From NCBI GenBank assembly GCA_963721725.1, contig CAVRLX010000016.1, positions 496,001 through 560,000 of the forward strand: a stretch of DNA of 64,000 nt. Direction: 5' to 3'. This document shows positions 15,869-26,639 of this stretch, piece after piece. Below the pieces are notes generated by a model. It saw only the letters and a list, made by a program, of their open reading frames with translations. It searched no databases and was not told where the DNA came from. Within the stretch, counting starts at the first letter, position 1; every line of letters starts with the position of its first letter. The translations under genes were made by a program, and so were the position numbers. The stretch comes from RI-153 sp963721725. GTDB lineage: Bacteria > Chloroflexota > Anaerolineae > Caldilineales > Caldilineaceae.

Positions 15869-17359
15869 ATGCCCTACCTCATCGGCATTGACGCATCCAC
15901 CACCGCCACCAAAGCCCTGCTGATTGACGAACGGGGCAAGATTGCCGCCGTTGCTGCCACAGAATATGGCTACGAGACCCCCCACCCGCTGTGGAGCGAA
16001 CAAGAGCCGGACCTGTGGTGGAACGGCGCAGTGCAGAGCATTCGCCAAGTACTGGCAGCCACAGGCATCGACCCCGCCGACGTGGTGGGCATCGGGTTAA
16101 GCGGACAGATGCACGGGCTGGTGTTGCTCGACGCCGCTGGCAAGTCGTTGCGCCCATCGATTCTTTGGAACGACCAGCGCACAGGCGCGCAATGCGACGA
16201 AATCCGGGCGCGCCTGGGCAAAGAGCGCCTCATCGCCATCACCGGCAACGACGCGCTCACCGGTTTTACCGCCCCCAAAATTCTATGGGTGCAGGAAAAC
16301 GAGCCGGAAATCTTCGCCCAGGTCAAGCAAATTTTGTTGCCCAAAGATTATGTGCGCTTCAAACTTACTGGGGACTATGCCACAGACAAAGCCGGGGCCG
16401 CCGGCACGATTTTGTTCGATTTGAAAACACGCGATTGGTCACCCACCGTGTTGGATGCGCTGGGCATCCAGCCCGAATGGCTGCCGCCTACCTACGAAGG
16501 TCCTGAGATCACCGGGCAGCTTTCACACGCAGCCGCCGAGGCGACGGGTCTGCGCCCCGGCACGCCGGTGATGGCCGGTGGCGGCGATCAGGCCGCGGGC
16601 GCGGTGGGCGTGGGTGCGGTAACCGAGGGCGTGGTATCGCTGGCGCTGGGCACGTCGGGTGTGGTCTTTGCCAGCAGCGACAAACCTTTCATCGAGCCAC
16701 AGGGACGTCTGCACGCCTTTTGCCATGCCCTGCCCGACAAGTGGCATCTCATGGGTGTGATGCTCTCGGCGGCGGGCAGCCTGCGTTGGTATCGAGACAC
16801 ATTCTCCCCTGATGTCAGTTACGATGACTTGCTGGCCCCGGCTGCGAATGTTGCAATTGGCAGCGAAGGGCTGTTTTTCCTGCCCTACCTTACTGGCGAA
16901 CGCACACCCCACCCCGATCCGCTGGCGCGTGGCGGTTTCATCGGCCTGACCGTGCGCCACGGCAAAGCCCACATGACGCGTGCTGTGTTGGAGGGCGTCT
17001 CCTTTGGCCTGCGCGATAGCTTTGAGTTAATGAAGTCTGTGGGGCTGTCCGAGATCACCCAAGTGCGCGTGGCGGGCGGTGGGGCGCGCAGCCCGCTCTG
17101 GCGGCAGATTCTGGCCGACACCTTCAACAGTGAACTGGTTACCGTTAACACCACCGAGGGCGCGGCCTATGGAGCGGCACTTTTGGCCGGCGTTGGCGCG
17201 TGGATCTGGCCCAATGTGGAAACAGCCTGTGCCGACACCGTCGCCATCACTGGCAGCACCTCTCCGCAGCCCGACAGCGCCGCCCAATACGAAGCGGCCT
17301 ACGCGCATTACCGGCAACTCTACCCGGCACTCAAGCCGATCTTTCATGCGCTCCGTTAG
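15869..17359 (+). CDS. xylB: Xylulokinase
   Basis: The 496-residue protein is a FGGY-family carbohydrate kinase of XylB type, phosphorylating D-xylulose. Visible are the N-terminal phosphate loop GIDASTTATKALLID, the GLSGQMHGLVLLD substrate segment near residue 77, WNDQRT near residue 100, the GGGDQAAGAVGVGAV hinge, the ATP-binding GTSGVVFASSD, and the C-terminal VAGGGARSPLWRQILAD. Length is normal. With xylA just upstream it completes entry of xylose into the pentose phosphate pathway. No xylose transporter or XylR is in the window. Confidence 0.95.
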   Translation: MPYLIGIDASTTATKALLIDERGKIAAVAATEYGYETPHPLWSEQEPDLWWNGAVQSIRQVLAATGIDPADVVGIGLSGQMHGLVLLDAAGKSLRPSILWNDQRTGAQCDEIRARLGKERLIAITGNDALTGFTAPKILWVQENEPEIFAQVKQILLPKDYVRFKLTGDYATDKAGAAGTILFDLKTRDWSPTVLDALGIQPEWLPPTYEGPEITGQLSHAAAEATGLRPGTPVMAGGGDQAAGAVGVGAVTEGVVSLALGTSGVVFASSDKPFIEPQGRLHAFCHALPDKWHLMGVMLSAAGSLRWYRDTFSPDVSYDDLLAPAANVAIGSEGLFFLPYLTGERTPHPDPLARGGFIGLTVRHGKAHMTRAVLEGVSFGLRDSFELMKSVGLSEITQVRVAGGGARSPLWRQILADTFNSELVTVNTTEGAAYGAALLAGVGAWIWPNVETACADTVAITGSTSPQPDSAAQYEAAYAHYRQLYPALKPIFHALR

Positions 17360-17394
17360 TCTATGATGGCATAGATTGGGCAATGGCTTGGCTG

Positions 17395-17440
17395 ATTCGT
17401 AATGCATGTTGCGTGAAATTACGCATCACGCATTACGAAT
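17395..17440. repeat. Microrepeat hairpin after xylB
   Basis: ATTCGTAATGC (17395-17405) pairs with GCATTACGAAT (17430-17440), and most bases between also pair (TGCGT with ACGCA). The right arm carries the word ACGCATCACGCATTACG, shared with the hairpins at 15811 and 47111. Confidence 0.75.
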
Positions 17441-17485
17441 TTTCGTTACTCTCACACCGTCTGCTTCTGAAACAAGGAACCTCCC

Positions 17486-18040
17486 GTGATCCAACGCATC
17501 CGCAACCGCATGACCTGGCCGATTGCGCTGGGGGTACTGGCGCTCCAAGCGCTGGTCAGTGTTCTGCTTTTTAATACGGGCTGGGTTCCACAGATTGAGG
17601 CCTCTGGCGCGGGGTTAATCGACACGCAATTTGCCTATTCGCTAGACGATATTTACCGTATTTTGGGGCAATACGGTGTGGATGGGCGTGCGCTTTACAC
17701 GAACTATTTGCTGGTTGCAGACTTCTTTTATGGCGCGCTGTCGGGGCTAACCTTTGCGGCCTTCTTTTTGATGGTGAGCAAACTGCCGCTGTCCTGGGCA
17801 CGCTATTGGGCATGGCTGGTTTGGCTCCCGGTGGGCATGACCGTATTGGATTTTGTTGAAAACACACTACTCTTACTGATCCTCTCTACCTACCCTGAGA
17901 TCCCCGTGGCGCTGGTCAGTTTTGCCAGCCTTACCACCACGCTCAAACTTATCGTCGTGAATCTCGTTTTGGCCTTGATCCTGGGCGGGTTAGTTCTGAC
18001 GGTAATGGTAATTGGGCAGCGCAGGAGACGTGCGGCATAA
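17486..18040 (+). CDS. Four-helix integral membrane protein, function unknown
   Basis: The 184-residue protein has hydrophobic segments near residues 12-32, 72-95, 104-130 and 148-175, a short basic N-terminus and a C-terminal RRRR tail that should face the cytoplasm. I do not recognise the family. The start is GTG 17486 with AAGGA seven bases upstream. It is followed at 39 bases by thyX on the same strand, and the two may be co-transcribed, but the context does not suggest a role. Confidence 0.7.
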   Translation: MIQRIRNRMTWPIALGVLALQALVSVLLFNTGWVPQIEASGAGLIDTQFAYSLDDIYRILGQYGVDGRALYTNYLLVADFFYGALSGLTFAAFFLMVSKLPLSWARYWAWLVWLPVGMTVLDFVENTLLLLILSTYPEIPVALVSFASLTTTLKLIVVNLVLALILGGLVLTVMVIGQRRRRAA

Positions 18041-18079
18041 TATGCCCTTGCGTTGGAACCGACTTTTGAAGGAGTCCCT

Positions 18080-19154
18080 ATGAATGTTGAATTGCTGGCC
18101 TTTACGCGTGCCAACCCTGCCCTCTCGCCAGAAACGCTGGCTGACATGGGCGATCTGGCAATGATCTGGCAGGGCCAGGGCACCTTTGCCGAAAACATCA
18201 TCGAGTTTGCGGGCCGTGTTTGCTATCGCAGCACACATCGCATGGGCACAGCGCCCAACTTTATTTCGGCGCGGGTGAAGGAAGGCCATGAAGACATTAT
18301 CGAGCATGTGGTGATCACCCTGCGCGTGACAGGCAGCGACGCTCCTCTGCGCTGGCGCATGATCAACCGCCATTGTGAAGTGAGCGAACTGCCCGACGGC
18401 AGTTGGATTGTCAGCGGCAACACGCGCGTCTGGCTGGATCTGTTGCGGCGTGGGATTGCCACCGAAGCGGTGCCGATTTTGAAGGCAATTGCTGGCAAGG
18501 TCTACCAAGAAGTTGACGGGCAGCCCGATACTTCTGTGGATTTCAGCCTGCCCTCCATCCTCCCGGCTGCGCGTGAACGGCTCGCCCCGGCCCAAAACAA
18601 TGGACAACGCGTGACGCTGCTTGGGTTTACGCAGCCTGTGTTGGACGATCCCGAACTCTTGCTACACCACGGCTCGGCGACGTTTCTCTTCGAGGGCATT
18701 AGCCGGGCTTGCACACACCAATTGGTGCGCCATCGGCTGGCAAGCTTTAGCCAGGAGAGTCAGCGCTACGTCGATCTGAGCAAGGGCGAATGGAGCGCAA
18801 TTGTGCCGCCTGCCGTGGCCGAGAATGCCGAGGCCAACGCCCGCTTGGGAGAAGCCTGGACCTATTTGCAAACCGTCTATGCCGATCTGCGCGGCATGGG
18901 CATTCGCAAAGAAGATGCCCGCTTTCTGTTGCCCAACGCCGCCGAGACCCGCATTGTCGCTACCATGAATTTTGCGGCGTGGAGCCACTTTCTCTGGTTG
19001 CGCGCCGTGGACAAAGCCGCACAGTGGGAGATCCGCGCCATGGGCCAGCGCGCGATTGGAGATGCTCTACGCGGTTGCGCCGGAGGTCTTCCAAGCCCAC
19101 TGGGATGTCTATCAGCGAGATTTTGCGGAAACGATCCAAGATTCCGCTGCGTGA
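18080..19154 (+). CDS. thyX: FAD-dependent thymidylate synthase ThyX, frame-broken near 19055
   Basis: The frame starting at ATG 18080 encodes a ThyX of about 357 residues, which makes dTMP from dUMP using methylenetetrahydrofolate and FAD. The signature RHRx7S is present (RHRLASFSQES followed by QRY), as are CYRS near residue 48 and the C-terminal NFAAWSHFLWLR. After GQRAIG near 19055 the frame loses sense; the +1 frame continues naturally as EMLYAVAPEVFQAHW and ends at 19154, only 11 bases before the next gene. Removing one G from the GG at about 19053 restores one ORF. The only start upstream, at 18053, lies before the ribosome binding site. Confidence 0.85.
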
Positions 19155-19165
19155 GATAATGAGTC

Positions 19166-21769
19166 ATGAGTAATGATGGTTCGTCTACCGATTGTTACGC
19201 ACGACTTGCCACTCCTTACCCGGATAAGACCTTGTCTCATCTACGCCGCCATCTACTCGTCCTCTTTGGCTACCTCGTCCTTACAGCCGCCTATACTTAC
19301 CCGGCCATCGTGCAACTGACTTCGCATATCATCGGTCTGGGCGATGGCCTGTGGTTTGTGTGGCAGTTGTGGTGGGTGAAGCACGCCCTGATCGATCTGG
19401 GCCAATCTCCGCTTATCACCAACCTGATCTACTATCCCCTCCCCGATGTGCCGATTACGCTGCACACGCCGGTCAACGAACTTTTTGCCCTGCCTCTGCA
19501 ACTGGCGTTTGGCGTTGTGCTTCAGTTTAATCTGCTCGTGTTGGGCAGCTTTGTGCTCTCTGGCTATACCATGCACTTGCTGCTCTTGCGGCTGCTGCGC
19601 CGTCGTGATCTGGCCTTTGTGGGCGGGATTATTTTCGCCTTTTGTACCTATCGCGGCATCCGCACCGAGGGCGGGCAACTGAGCTTGATCACCACGCAGT
19701 GGTTGCCGCTCTGCCTGTTGCTGGCGATTAACGTTTTTCAAAAACCCACACTGGGGCGCTGCATGGCGGCGGGTGTGGCGTTCGGCTTGGTAGCGCTCAC
19801 TTCTCCCTATCACCTGGGCTACTTTCTGTTGCCACTTTGTCTTGCCGTGCCTGCCTTGCTCATTGCCAATCGCAAATTACAAATTACAAACTACAAATTA
19901 CAAATTGCGGCAGGCGGAGCGATTGCTCTAATCCTGGCCCTGCCCTACTACGTTACTATCTTCTTCGCCGAGCCAGAGATGAAAGAAGCGGCCAATGACC
20001 TGGCCCAGTCGGTCTATGCCTATGGCAGCGACCTGCTTTCGTGGGTGTTACCCGCCCACGCCCATCCGTTGTGGGGATCGCTGCTGGCTGAAATCTATAC
20101 CAATTTCAGCCAAATTTATCTCTATGAAGCAACCAATTTCTTTGGAATTTTGCCTTTGTTTTTGGCGATCCTCTCGGTTCTTTACACACATCGCCACCGA
20201 ACGCTGCTCTTCTGGCAGGTGCTGGCGATGCTGAGTTGGCTGCTCTCGTTTGGTCCTGTGTTGCGCGTTCATCTCTATCCCCTGTTTGAATGGATGCCCT
20301 ATCGCTTTTTGATGTGGCTTCCGGGTTTTGACGTCTACCGCGCGCCGGGGCGCATGGGGATCACTACGGTGTTGGCGGCGACTGTGCTTGCCATGTATGT
20401 GTTGAAATTCTGGAGCGAACGTTGGCCTCGTCTGCCGTGGCGACCCCTGTTGACCGTGGGCGCAGGGCTGCTGCTCGCCAACCTCTGGATTCGCTTTCCC
20501 TTTGTCACCACCGACGCTGCCATTCCGCCGCTCTATGCCGAGGTTGCCGCCGATGTCACGCCCGGCGCGCTGTGGGAAATTCCCAGCGGCGAAATGTTTC
20601 AAAATCAGATGAGCCTTGCCATGTACTATCAGACCGCGCATCAAAAGCCGCTGCTCTCTGGCTATCTGGCGCGACGACCGGCGCGACTGCGCGCGCAAGA
20701 GACCGCACTGCCTTTTGTGAGCCGCTTCTATTCGCACGATTGGGGAGCCTACTTTGGCCCCGATTGGAGCCACCTGATTGACAGTCCGGCGCAGACTGAG
20801 AGGGGGCTTTTACCGGTGGATGTGCGCAACGCCAAAGCAATTTTGTACGCCGCCGGTATCCGTCACGTGATGGTACACGCCGTCCCCGACCATCCAGAGT
20901 TTAGCGAAGCCGCGCAACGTCTGCTCAATGGGGGGCTGGGCCTGCCCGATGCTACCGCACCCAATGCGCTACGCTATGAAATCGAGCCGCCAAATTTCAC
21001 CGTGCATGGCGAAAGCATGGCGCTTGATCAGGCCATGTCGGCGATTGCCGTGGACGACAAAGTTACATTTATGATTCCCGTCACCGGGACGTGGACCTTT
21101 CAGGGGCAGCGTGCGGCGTCTTATTCTCCCGTGACATGGCAGATCGACGGTGCGACGGTGCAGCCGCAAAGTGTTTCGCTTTTGAGCGATCAAGTGGGCT
21201 TTCACGTGGAGGCGGATCTCAATCCCGGCCCCCATACGTTGACGATCACGGCAGAGCGTTGTGCTGTCCCGTGCATCGACGATCTGCTGATCACATTGCG
21301 CCGTCCGCACATCGCCATCGAACGGAGACTCGCCCGCTTTGCCAGCAACATTGGCCCCGGACTCTCATTGCATAACGCCTATGTGGTTGCACCACCCCAT
21401 GATCCGCCCCTCTTGATCACTGTTTGGGAGATCCACGAAAGCGATGACAAACGGTTCACCGATGAAAGCGCGCCTATGCTCTTTGTGCATCTGAAAAACT
21501 CAACAGGGACGCAGGTTGCCGGGGCCGATCACACATTTGGTGAAAAGAGTGTGCGGCTGCACGGTCAACCCTATCTTCTCGACGCCGTGACCTTGCCTAT
21601 CTCCGGCCAGGAGATAGACGAGATCGCTGTGGATCTGGGTCTCTGGTATCCCACCAGCGGCGACTATTATTGGGTAGCCGAGTCGAACTTGTCCGCTTCC
21701 GAGGCGGCGATCTCATGGCAACAGATCGGCGCGGATCTGCCGCTTTGGTCAGCAACGAGCGAGGAGTAA
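19166..21769 (+). CDS. Large polytopic membrane protein, glycosyltransferase-type (GT-C-like)
   Basis: The 867-residue protein has about ten hydrophobic segments in its first 430 residues, followed by an extracytoplasmic C-terminal half rich in beta strands. The layout resembles GT-C glycosyltransferases and YfhO-like membrane proteins that use lipid-linked sugars; an early periplasmic acidic loop (HIIGLGDG) fits, but I see no decisive motif. At residue about 236 the segment NRKLQITNYKLQIA is encoded by a tandem microrepeat (19868-19907) inserted between two membrane helices. It begins 11 bases after thyX and ends 6 bases before the next, similar gene. Confidence 0.65.
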   Translation: MSNDGSSTDCYARLATPYPDKTLSHLRRHLLVLFGYLVLTAAYTYPAIVQLTSHIIGLGDGLWFVWQLWWVKHALIDLGQSPLITNLIYYPLPDVPITLHTPVNELFALPLQLAFGVVLQFNLLVLGSFVLSGYTMHLLLLRLLRRRDLAFVGGIIFAFCTYRGIRTEGGQLSLITTQWLPLCLLLAINVFQKPTLGRCMAAGVAFGLVALTSPYHLGYFLLPLCLAVPALLIANRKLQITNYKLQIAAGGAIALILALPYYVTIFFAEPEMKEAANDLAQSVYAYGSDLLSWVLPAHAHPLWGSLLAEIYTNFSQIYLYEATNFFGILPLFLAILSVLYTHRHRTLLFWQVLAMLSWLLSFGPVLRVHLYPLFEWMPYRFLMWLPGFDVYRAPGRMGITTVLAATVLAMYVLKFWSERWPRLPWRPLLTVGAGLLLANLWIRFPFVTTDAAIPPLYAEVAADVTPGALWEIPSGEMFQNQMSLAMYYQTAHQKPLLSGYLARRPARLRAQETALPFVSRFYSHDWGAYFGPDWSHLIDSPAQTERGLLPVDVRNAKAILYAAGIRHVMVHAVPDHPEFSEAAQRLLNGGLGLPDATAPNALRYEIEPPNFTVHGESMALDQAMSAIAVDDKVTFMIPVTGTWTFQGQRAASYSPVTWQIDGATVQPQSVSLLSDQVGFHVEADLNPGPHTLTITAERCAVPCIDDLLITLRRPHIAIERRLARFASNIGPGLSLHNAYVVAPPHDPPLLITVWEIHESDDKRFTDESAPMLFVHLKNSTGTQVAGADHTFGEKSVRLHGQPYLLDAVTLPISGQEIDEIAVDLGLWYPTSGDYYWVAESNLSASEAAISWQQIGADLPLWSATSEE

Positions 21770-21775
21770 GCAAGG

Positions 21776-23146
21776 ATGACCCATACAGAACGCTGGTTAG
21801 TGCTGTTGATTTTTTCCGCAACCTTCTTTTTCACCGAGATTGCCTATCAGACCAGCAACTACACTTCACGCCTCTTTTTGACCCAGGCCATCGTCGATCA
21901 GGGAACATTCAGCCTAAACGCATTTGAGGGGCGGCTCGGCGTGGATCATGCTGTCTATGCCGGCGACTATTTCAGCGACAAACCGCCCGGCTCGTCGCTG
22001 CTCATGCTGCCCGCCTATTTTTTTTTAGCAAAACCCATAGACTTTGTGGTTCGCATGATTTCAGGTGTTGCGCTCCCCGAACAGACAGTCGGCTGGCTTG
22101 TCCAACTTGCCTCTCTCGCTCTGTTGACGGCGCTGGGTATGGTGGCTCTGTACAGAATTTTGGGCTGTTTGCAGGTGCAACGGCGCTCGTCGTTCACCTT
22201 TCTCTGCTTTTTTGGCACGCTGATGTTTCCCTTTTCGACGATTGGCACCGGCGAAATGTACACGGTTCCGCTGGTTTTAGGGGGTCTTTATTTGTTTGTT
22301 AAGGGCATTCAAAACAGAGACTCAGTAGTGCTTCTGTACAGTGGACTATGCTGGGGATTGGGGATGATCACCACCTATCAAACCGCGTTGTTTATTGGAG
22401 TGTTGGGGCTGTTTTTGCTGTCTCGTCCGGATCGGATTACAACCCTGCGCTATTTTGTGCCACCAATTCTGCTGGCCGGGCTGCTACTGCTGGGCTATCA
22501 TTGGCTACTTTTTGATGATCCGCTGGCATCGCCGGTGAACTATTGGGCAGCGGGCAACCCGCCCACCCTGCAATACGAGTGGCCGACGTTGCGCAAGTTG
22601 GCCGAGATGCTCCTTCTACCCTGGAAGGGAATCTTTTTTTACTCTCCATTTTTGCTCTTTGGCGTGTTGGGCTATGGTCACATGGCGCACACCCAATCAA
22701 GGCCCTGGGCGGCGCTGTTTGCGGGCTGTTTTGGGGCCTATTTTCTCTTTCTGGCCTTTAATGTGGGCTGGTATGGCGGCTCGGAATATGGTTTCCGCTA
22801 CATCATCCCCGCGCTGCCGTTCTTGTGTATCAGCGCGGCGGTCTGGCTGGATGCTCGTAAACTGGGTATCCTAGAGTGGGCGCTGATCGTGATCAGTTTG
22901 CTCCTTTGTGGGCTGGGCGCTATCACCGATCCCCATGTGTTGACGACGGGCAAGAATCCGATTGTAGAGTATACGCTGCCCTATCTGCGCTCCCTGGGTA
23001 CGAACAATGTGATTAACCACTGGCTCTATGAACAGGAGATTGTCGTTTGGTGGATACGGATGTTAACAACCCTCTTGTTTATGGCAAGCTGGGTGGCCGT
23101 CTATCTTTGGTGGAGACGGGCGAGGGTGGAAGTGCGGTCAGCATAA
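21776..23146 (+). CDS. Polytopic membrane protein, probable GT-C glycosyltransferase or mannosyltransferase
   Basis: The 456-residue protein has about ten membrane helices. An early extracytoplasmic loop contains GDYFSDKPPGSSLL near residue 65, which matches the Asp-Lys-Pro-Pro loop common in ArnT/PMT-like GT-C enzymes that transfer sugars from polyprenyl phosphate. The start ATG 21776 lies 6 bases after the preceding gene, with GGAG upstream, so the two are an operon and may act on the same surface polymer. A strong bidirectional terminator overlaps its stop codon. Confidence 0.7.
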   Translation: MTHTERWLVLLIFSATFFFTEIAYQTSNYTSRLFLTQAIVDQGTFSLNAFEGRLGVDHAVYAGDYFSDKPPGSSLLMLPAYFFLAKPIDFVVRMISGVALPEQTVGWLVQLASLALLTALGMVALYRILGCLQVQRRSSFTFLCFFGTLMFPFSTIGTGEMYTVPLVLGGLYLFVKGIQNRDSVVLLYSGLCWGLGMITTYQTALFIGVLGLFLLSRPDRITTLRYFVPPILLAGLLLLGYHWLLFDDPLASPVNYWAAGNPPTLQYEWPTLRKLAEMLLLPWKGIFFYSPFLLFGVLGYGHMAHTQSRPWAALFAGCFGAYFLFLAFNVGWYGGSEYGFRYIIPALPFLCISAAVWLDARKLGILEWALIVISLLLCGLGAITDPHVLTTGKNPIVEYTLPYLRSLGTNNVINHWLYEQEIVVWWIRMLTTLLFMASWVAVYLWWRRARVEVRSA

Positions 23147-23190
23147 AAAAGAGCGGGCGACACTGGAAAGTGTCGCCCGCTCTTTTTTAT
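23144..23190. terminator. Bidirectional terminator between convergent genes
   Basis: AAAAAAGAGCGGGCGACACT and AGTGTCGCCCGCTCTTTTTT form a perfect 20-bp stem with a GGAA loop. It ends the plus-strand membrane-protein operon and the minus-strand surface-protein gene at 23224. Confidence 0.95.
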
Positions 23191-23223
23191 GCTATCGGCT
23201 GATCTCCAGAGCACTCCTAGCCT

Positions 23224-26200
23224 TTAGTAAATATCATCAAACTTGAAGAGTTGGTTAATCGCCCGCAAGGTGACGTAAACCTTGTCGTTGGTTGGATTGA
23301 CCGCAATCTCAAATGGATCCGGGCCGACAGGGATGGTGGCGATTTGTTCACCATTGGCCCCCAGCACACTCACCGTTCCATCGGCAGTGTTGGCAACAAA
23401 GACATGGTTCGTGTTGGGGTTGATGGCGATGCCAGCCCCGCCCACATTCGGGTCTTTGCGCCAGCCGCTGTTGCCAACTGCCACCTTGCCCTGGCGGACG
23501 AAGGTATTGCCATTCCGGTTCCACACATCTACGTACCATTTATCATACCCGATGGCATAAAGTGACATAGAGTTTATTGTTGTTGGGATTATAGGCCGCC
23601 TCGAATGGAACCAACTCTGTCTGTGGGTCATTGCGGTCGCCAAAGAAGAGTTTGCTACCCATTTCCCAGCCACCGTTGTCCGGTTTGTAGATAACCTGAC
23701 CGTTGCGGGTGTCACGGTTGATTACGATCACCATATTGTTGACCGGATCCGTGGCGATGCCAAAGGCTCCGGAGCCGCCTGTCGGCAAATAGCGTTCCAC
23801 CTGCGTGCCGTTGATGATCACGAGACCAACTGAGCGAACCACTAGGGCTACACTGTTCAATTTGGGCAGCAACTCCATCATAATTGGCTCGCTGCCAACT
23901 TGGAGTTTCGTAATGATATTCAAATTGATTGCATTGTAGATCCAGACATCACCGCTGGCGAAGTTACTGACATAGACCAGATCGGTCTGTTCGTTGACCA
24001 CTACATCCCAGGGTTCGCTGCCGGTTGCCACAGCGTTGACCACTTTATTAGTGACCACATCCACCTGAATCAATTGGTTGTTGTCACGGCTGGTAACGTA
24101 GAGCATATTCAGCCCAGAATGGACAGCGATGCCCTTGGGGTGAACCAGATTCTGCACAGGGCAGCCCGGAGGAGGACACGGTGTCTCACCACCACTGCCA
24201 ATCGGCGTGTCAGGTGTCGGTGAAGGTGTCGGCGTTGCCGTCGGAGTCGTGTGGATATTCGAGATACCCGGCAACCAAAGACCATACGAGGTCGGCTTGG
24301 CAGGGATGACGTTCGCACCGCTCGAACCAGCCACTGGGTCAATTTTATCGCCATTGATATCCGTGGACTCACCCGTTTCTACCACATTGGTCGTATCCTG
24401 TGCAGAGATCAGGCGGAAGGTCAGGGTAAACTCTGCAAACGTACCCGGTTCAAGGTCTCCCAGGTCCTGGGTAATGTCGGCCCAGAGAAGTTGACCGTCG
24501 TTGCCGTTTACGGTTACCTGCGGCTGTTGGACACCGTTGGCGCTAACAAAGGTTAGGATATTAGCTTCGTAGATGTCACGCACGGGGATGACCACAAGTC
24601 GGGTATCGCCAGAGTTGGAGACCCGTACCGTGAAGACAACAAGCTCGCCTACCGCCACAATGCCGTCAGCCGGAATCGAGGTCCGTTTGATGATGCTAAC
24701 GGCAGGGTTGGTAATTTTGATGGGCGCTGTGGATTGTTTGTCGGGAATTGTATTGCCACCAGTGTCACGCGCGCCGCTGACAATGGCTGTGTTAATGGTT
24801 TGATTATTGGTCTGTCCAACGGTGCTCTTCTTGGCGACAAAGGTGACCACCACAATCACACTCTCGTTGGGAGCCAGCGTGCCACCTGAGGCGTCAGTAA
24901 TATCGTTCCAGCGCAGAGTGCCCGTGTCTCCGCCCACACTGGGGGCAGGAATGGCATTCTGGAAGCCCAGGAATTCTGTGTTGTAGGTGTCAATCAGCGG
25001 GATAGTTTCCATAACAGTGTTGCCTGTGTTGAGAACAGTGATCAGGAAGCTAATCGATTGTCCCACAGTCACAATCCCATCGGCAGCACCACCAGACGGG
25101 ATTAGCCGCTTGGTTACCCGCAGATCAGGCGCTACAACAGGCGTATTGGTCGGCGTGTTGGTGGGTGTATTCGTCGGCGTATTCGTCGGCGTGTTGGTCG
25201 GCGTCGGCGTATTCGTCGGCAGCGGCGTATTCGTCGGCGTATTGGTGGGCGTATTCGTCGGCGTATTCGTCGGCGTGTTGGTCGGCAGCGGCGTATTCGT
25301 CGGCGTGTTGGTCGGTGTATTGGTCGGCGTGTTGGTCGGCGTGTTGCTTGGCGTGTGCGTCGGCGTCGGCCCTGTCGGTGTATGAGTTGGCGTCGGTGTC
25401 GGCCCCACTGGTGTATTGGTGGACGTCGGCGTGTGAGTCGGTGTATTGGTTGGTGTATGGGTCGGCGTGTTACTTGGTGTATTCGTCGGCGTGTTGGTCG
25501 GTGTATGGGTCGGTGTGTGCGTCGGCGTCGGTGTGTGCGTCGGCGTATGGGTTGGCGTCGCTGTCGGTGTATTCGTCGGCGGCGTAAAGGCAACCGACGC
25601 GTTGTCCTTGTTGGTCACCGGCGGCGTATTCTGGAAGGGTGTGCCCGAGGGATCCGACGGGCTGCCCGAAACTGTCGCCACATTGGTATAGGCCGCAGAA
25701 ATAGTCCGCGTTGCCGTACACTGGTCACCCAACCCACGGGCATAAGGCCCCGCCTTCAAACAGACATCGAAATCGTCGGCAGTGTTGTTGGGCGTACCAT
25801 TGTCGTCAACAATTTTGACATTGCTCAGCGCCGTCTCGCCTGTGTTGACAAAGGTATAGGTGAAAACCACAGCCTGCGGGCTGTTGGTCAATTGCAGCAC
25901 CGTGCCATCAGGGGCATTGCCAGCTACCTTGGTAACCTTGATGCCAGGGCGGGCAAAGCCAAAGTCAGCATCGTCACGGTCTGCAATGAACTGGGCTTCA
26001 ATTACCAACCCAGGATTGGGATAATGGATGTCCGCAGAAGTCAAGACAAACCCATTGAGCGGGCCACCTGTATTAAAGTTAGTATCAACAATGTCCACCC
26101 AGTAGCGGCCATCGTTCGGGCCAAAGGTGACGGAAAAGTCGTACCAACCTGGTTTCCCGGTGGTGGGGTGATTGGTGGTGCTCATGCTGGCAAAAACTGT

Positions 26201-26488
26201 ATCCCCGCCCCCCGGCGCAGGGTCGAAGGTGAAATCGCCATCATCCTTCCATAGGCGAATCAAAACTCCATTGATGCCCGTATCACCATCGTTTTGGGTG
26301 CCGTCACCATTCAGATCATGCCAGACATAGTCGCCCAGAGTGGATGCACCACTGGGGGCTAGTTCGGCACGGGGGCCACTGGCTTGAGCTGAAAAGCTCG
26401 CGCCAATGAAAAGGGTCAAGCCAATTAACAGCGCACATACAAACATAAGATTGAAAAGTCTGTATCGCAGTGGGTTTTGCAGATTCAT
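23224..26488 (-). CDS. Secreted SdrD-B / DUF11 / Thr-Pro linker / beta-propeller protein, frame-broken near 23570
   Basis: A signal peptide (residues 1-37) is followed by an SdrD-B-like module (LGDYVWHDLNGDGTQNDGD, residues about 51-180), a DUF11-like domain, a tract of about 145 residues of Thr-Pro-Thr-Asn repeats (25141-25590), two more DUF11-like domains, the segment YGLWLPGISN, a second Thr-Pro tract, and a YVTN/YncE-type beta-propeller from about residue 770. The frame stops at 23543, but the shifted frame continues the propeller (YAIGYDKWYVDVWNRNG) to 23224. Dropping one T from ACTTTAT near 23567 joins the two. It is probably an exposed surface or matrix protein; Ca-binding DxNxDG motifs are visible. 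Confidence 0.8.
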
Positions 26489-26639
26489 TACGTCTACCTC
26501 CTGGGATTAAATCGAACATTCTCTGGACCAAAGATAACATAAAACCGTGACGGCCAATATTACGGTTTGCTGATAGAACTACCTATACCATCATAAAAAC
26601 GGTGTTTGGTTTTTGCACATGAAGGGAAATAGAGAGTCA

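Noticed and set aside
25141..25590. Repeat tract resembling a CRISPR array
   Set aside because: The units are of uneven short length without spacers and translate in frame into Thr-Pro-Thr-Asn linkers of a secreted protein.
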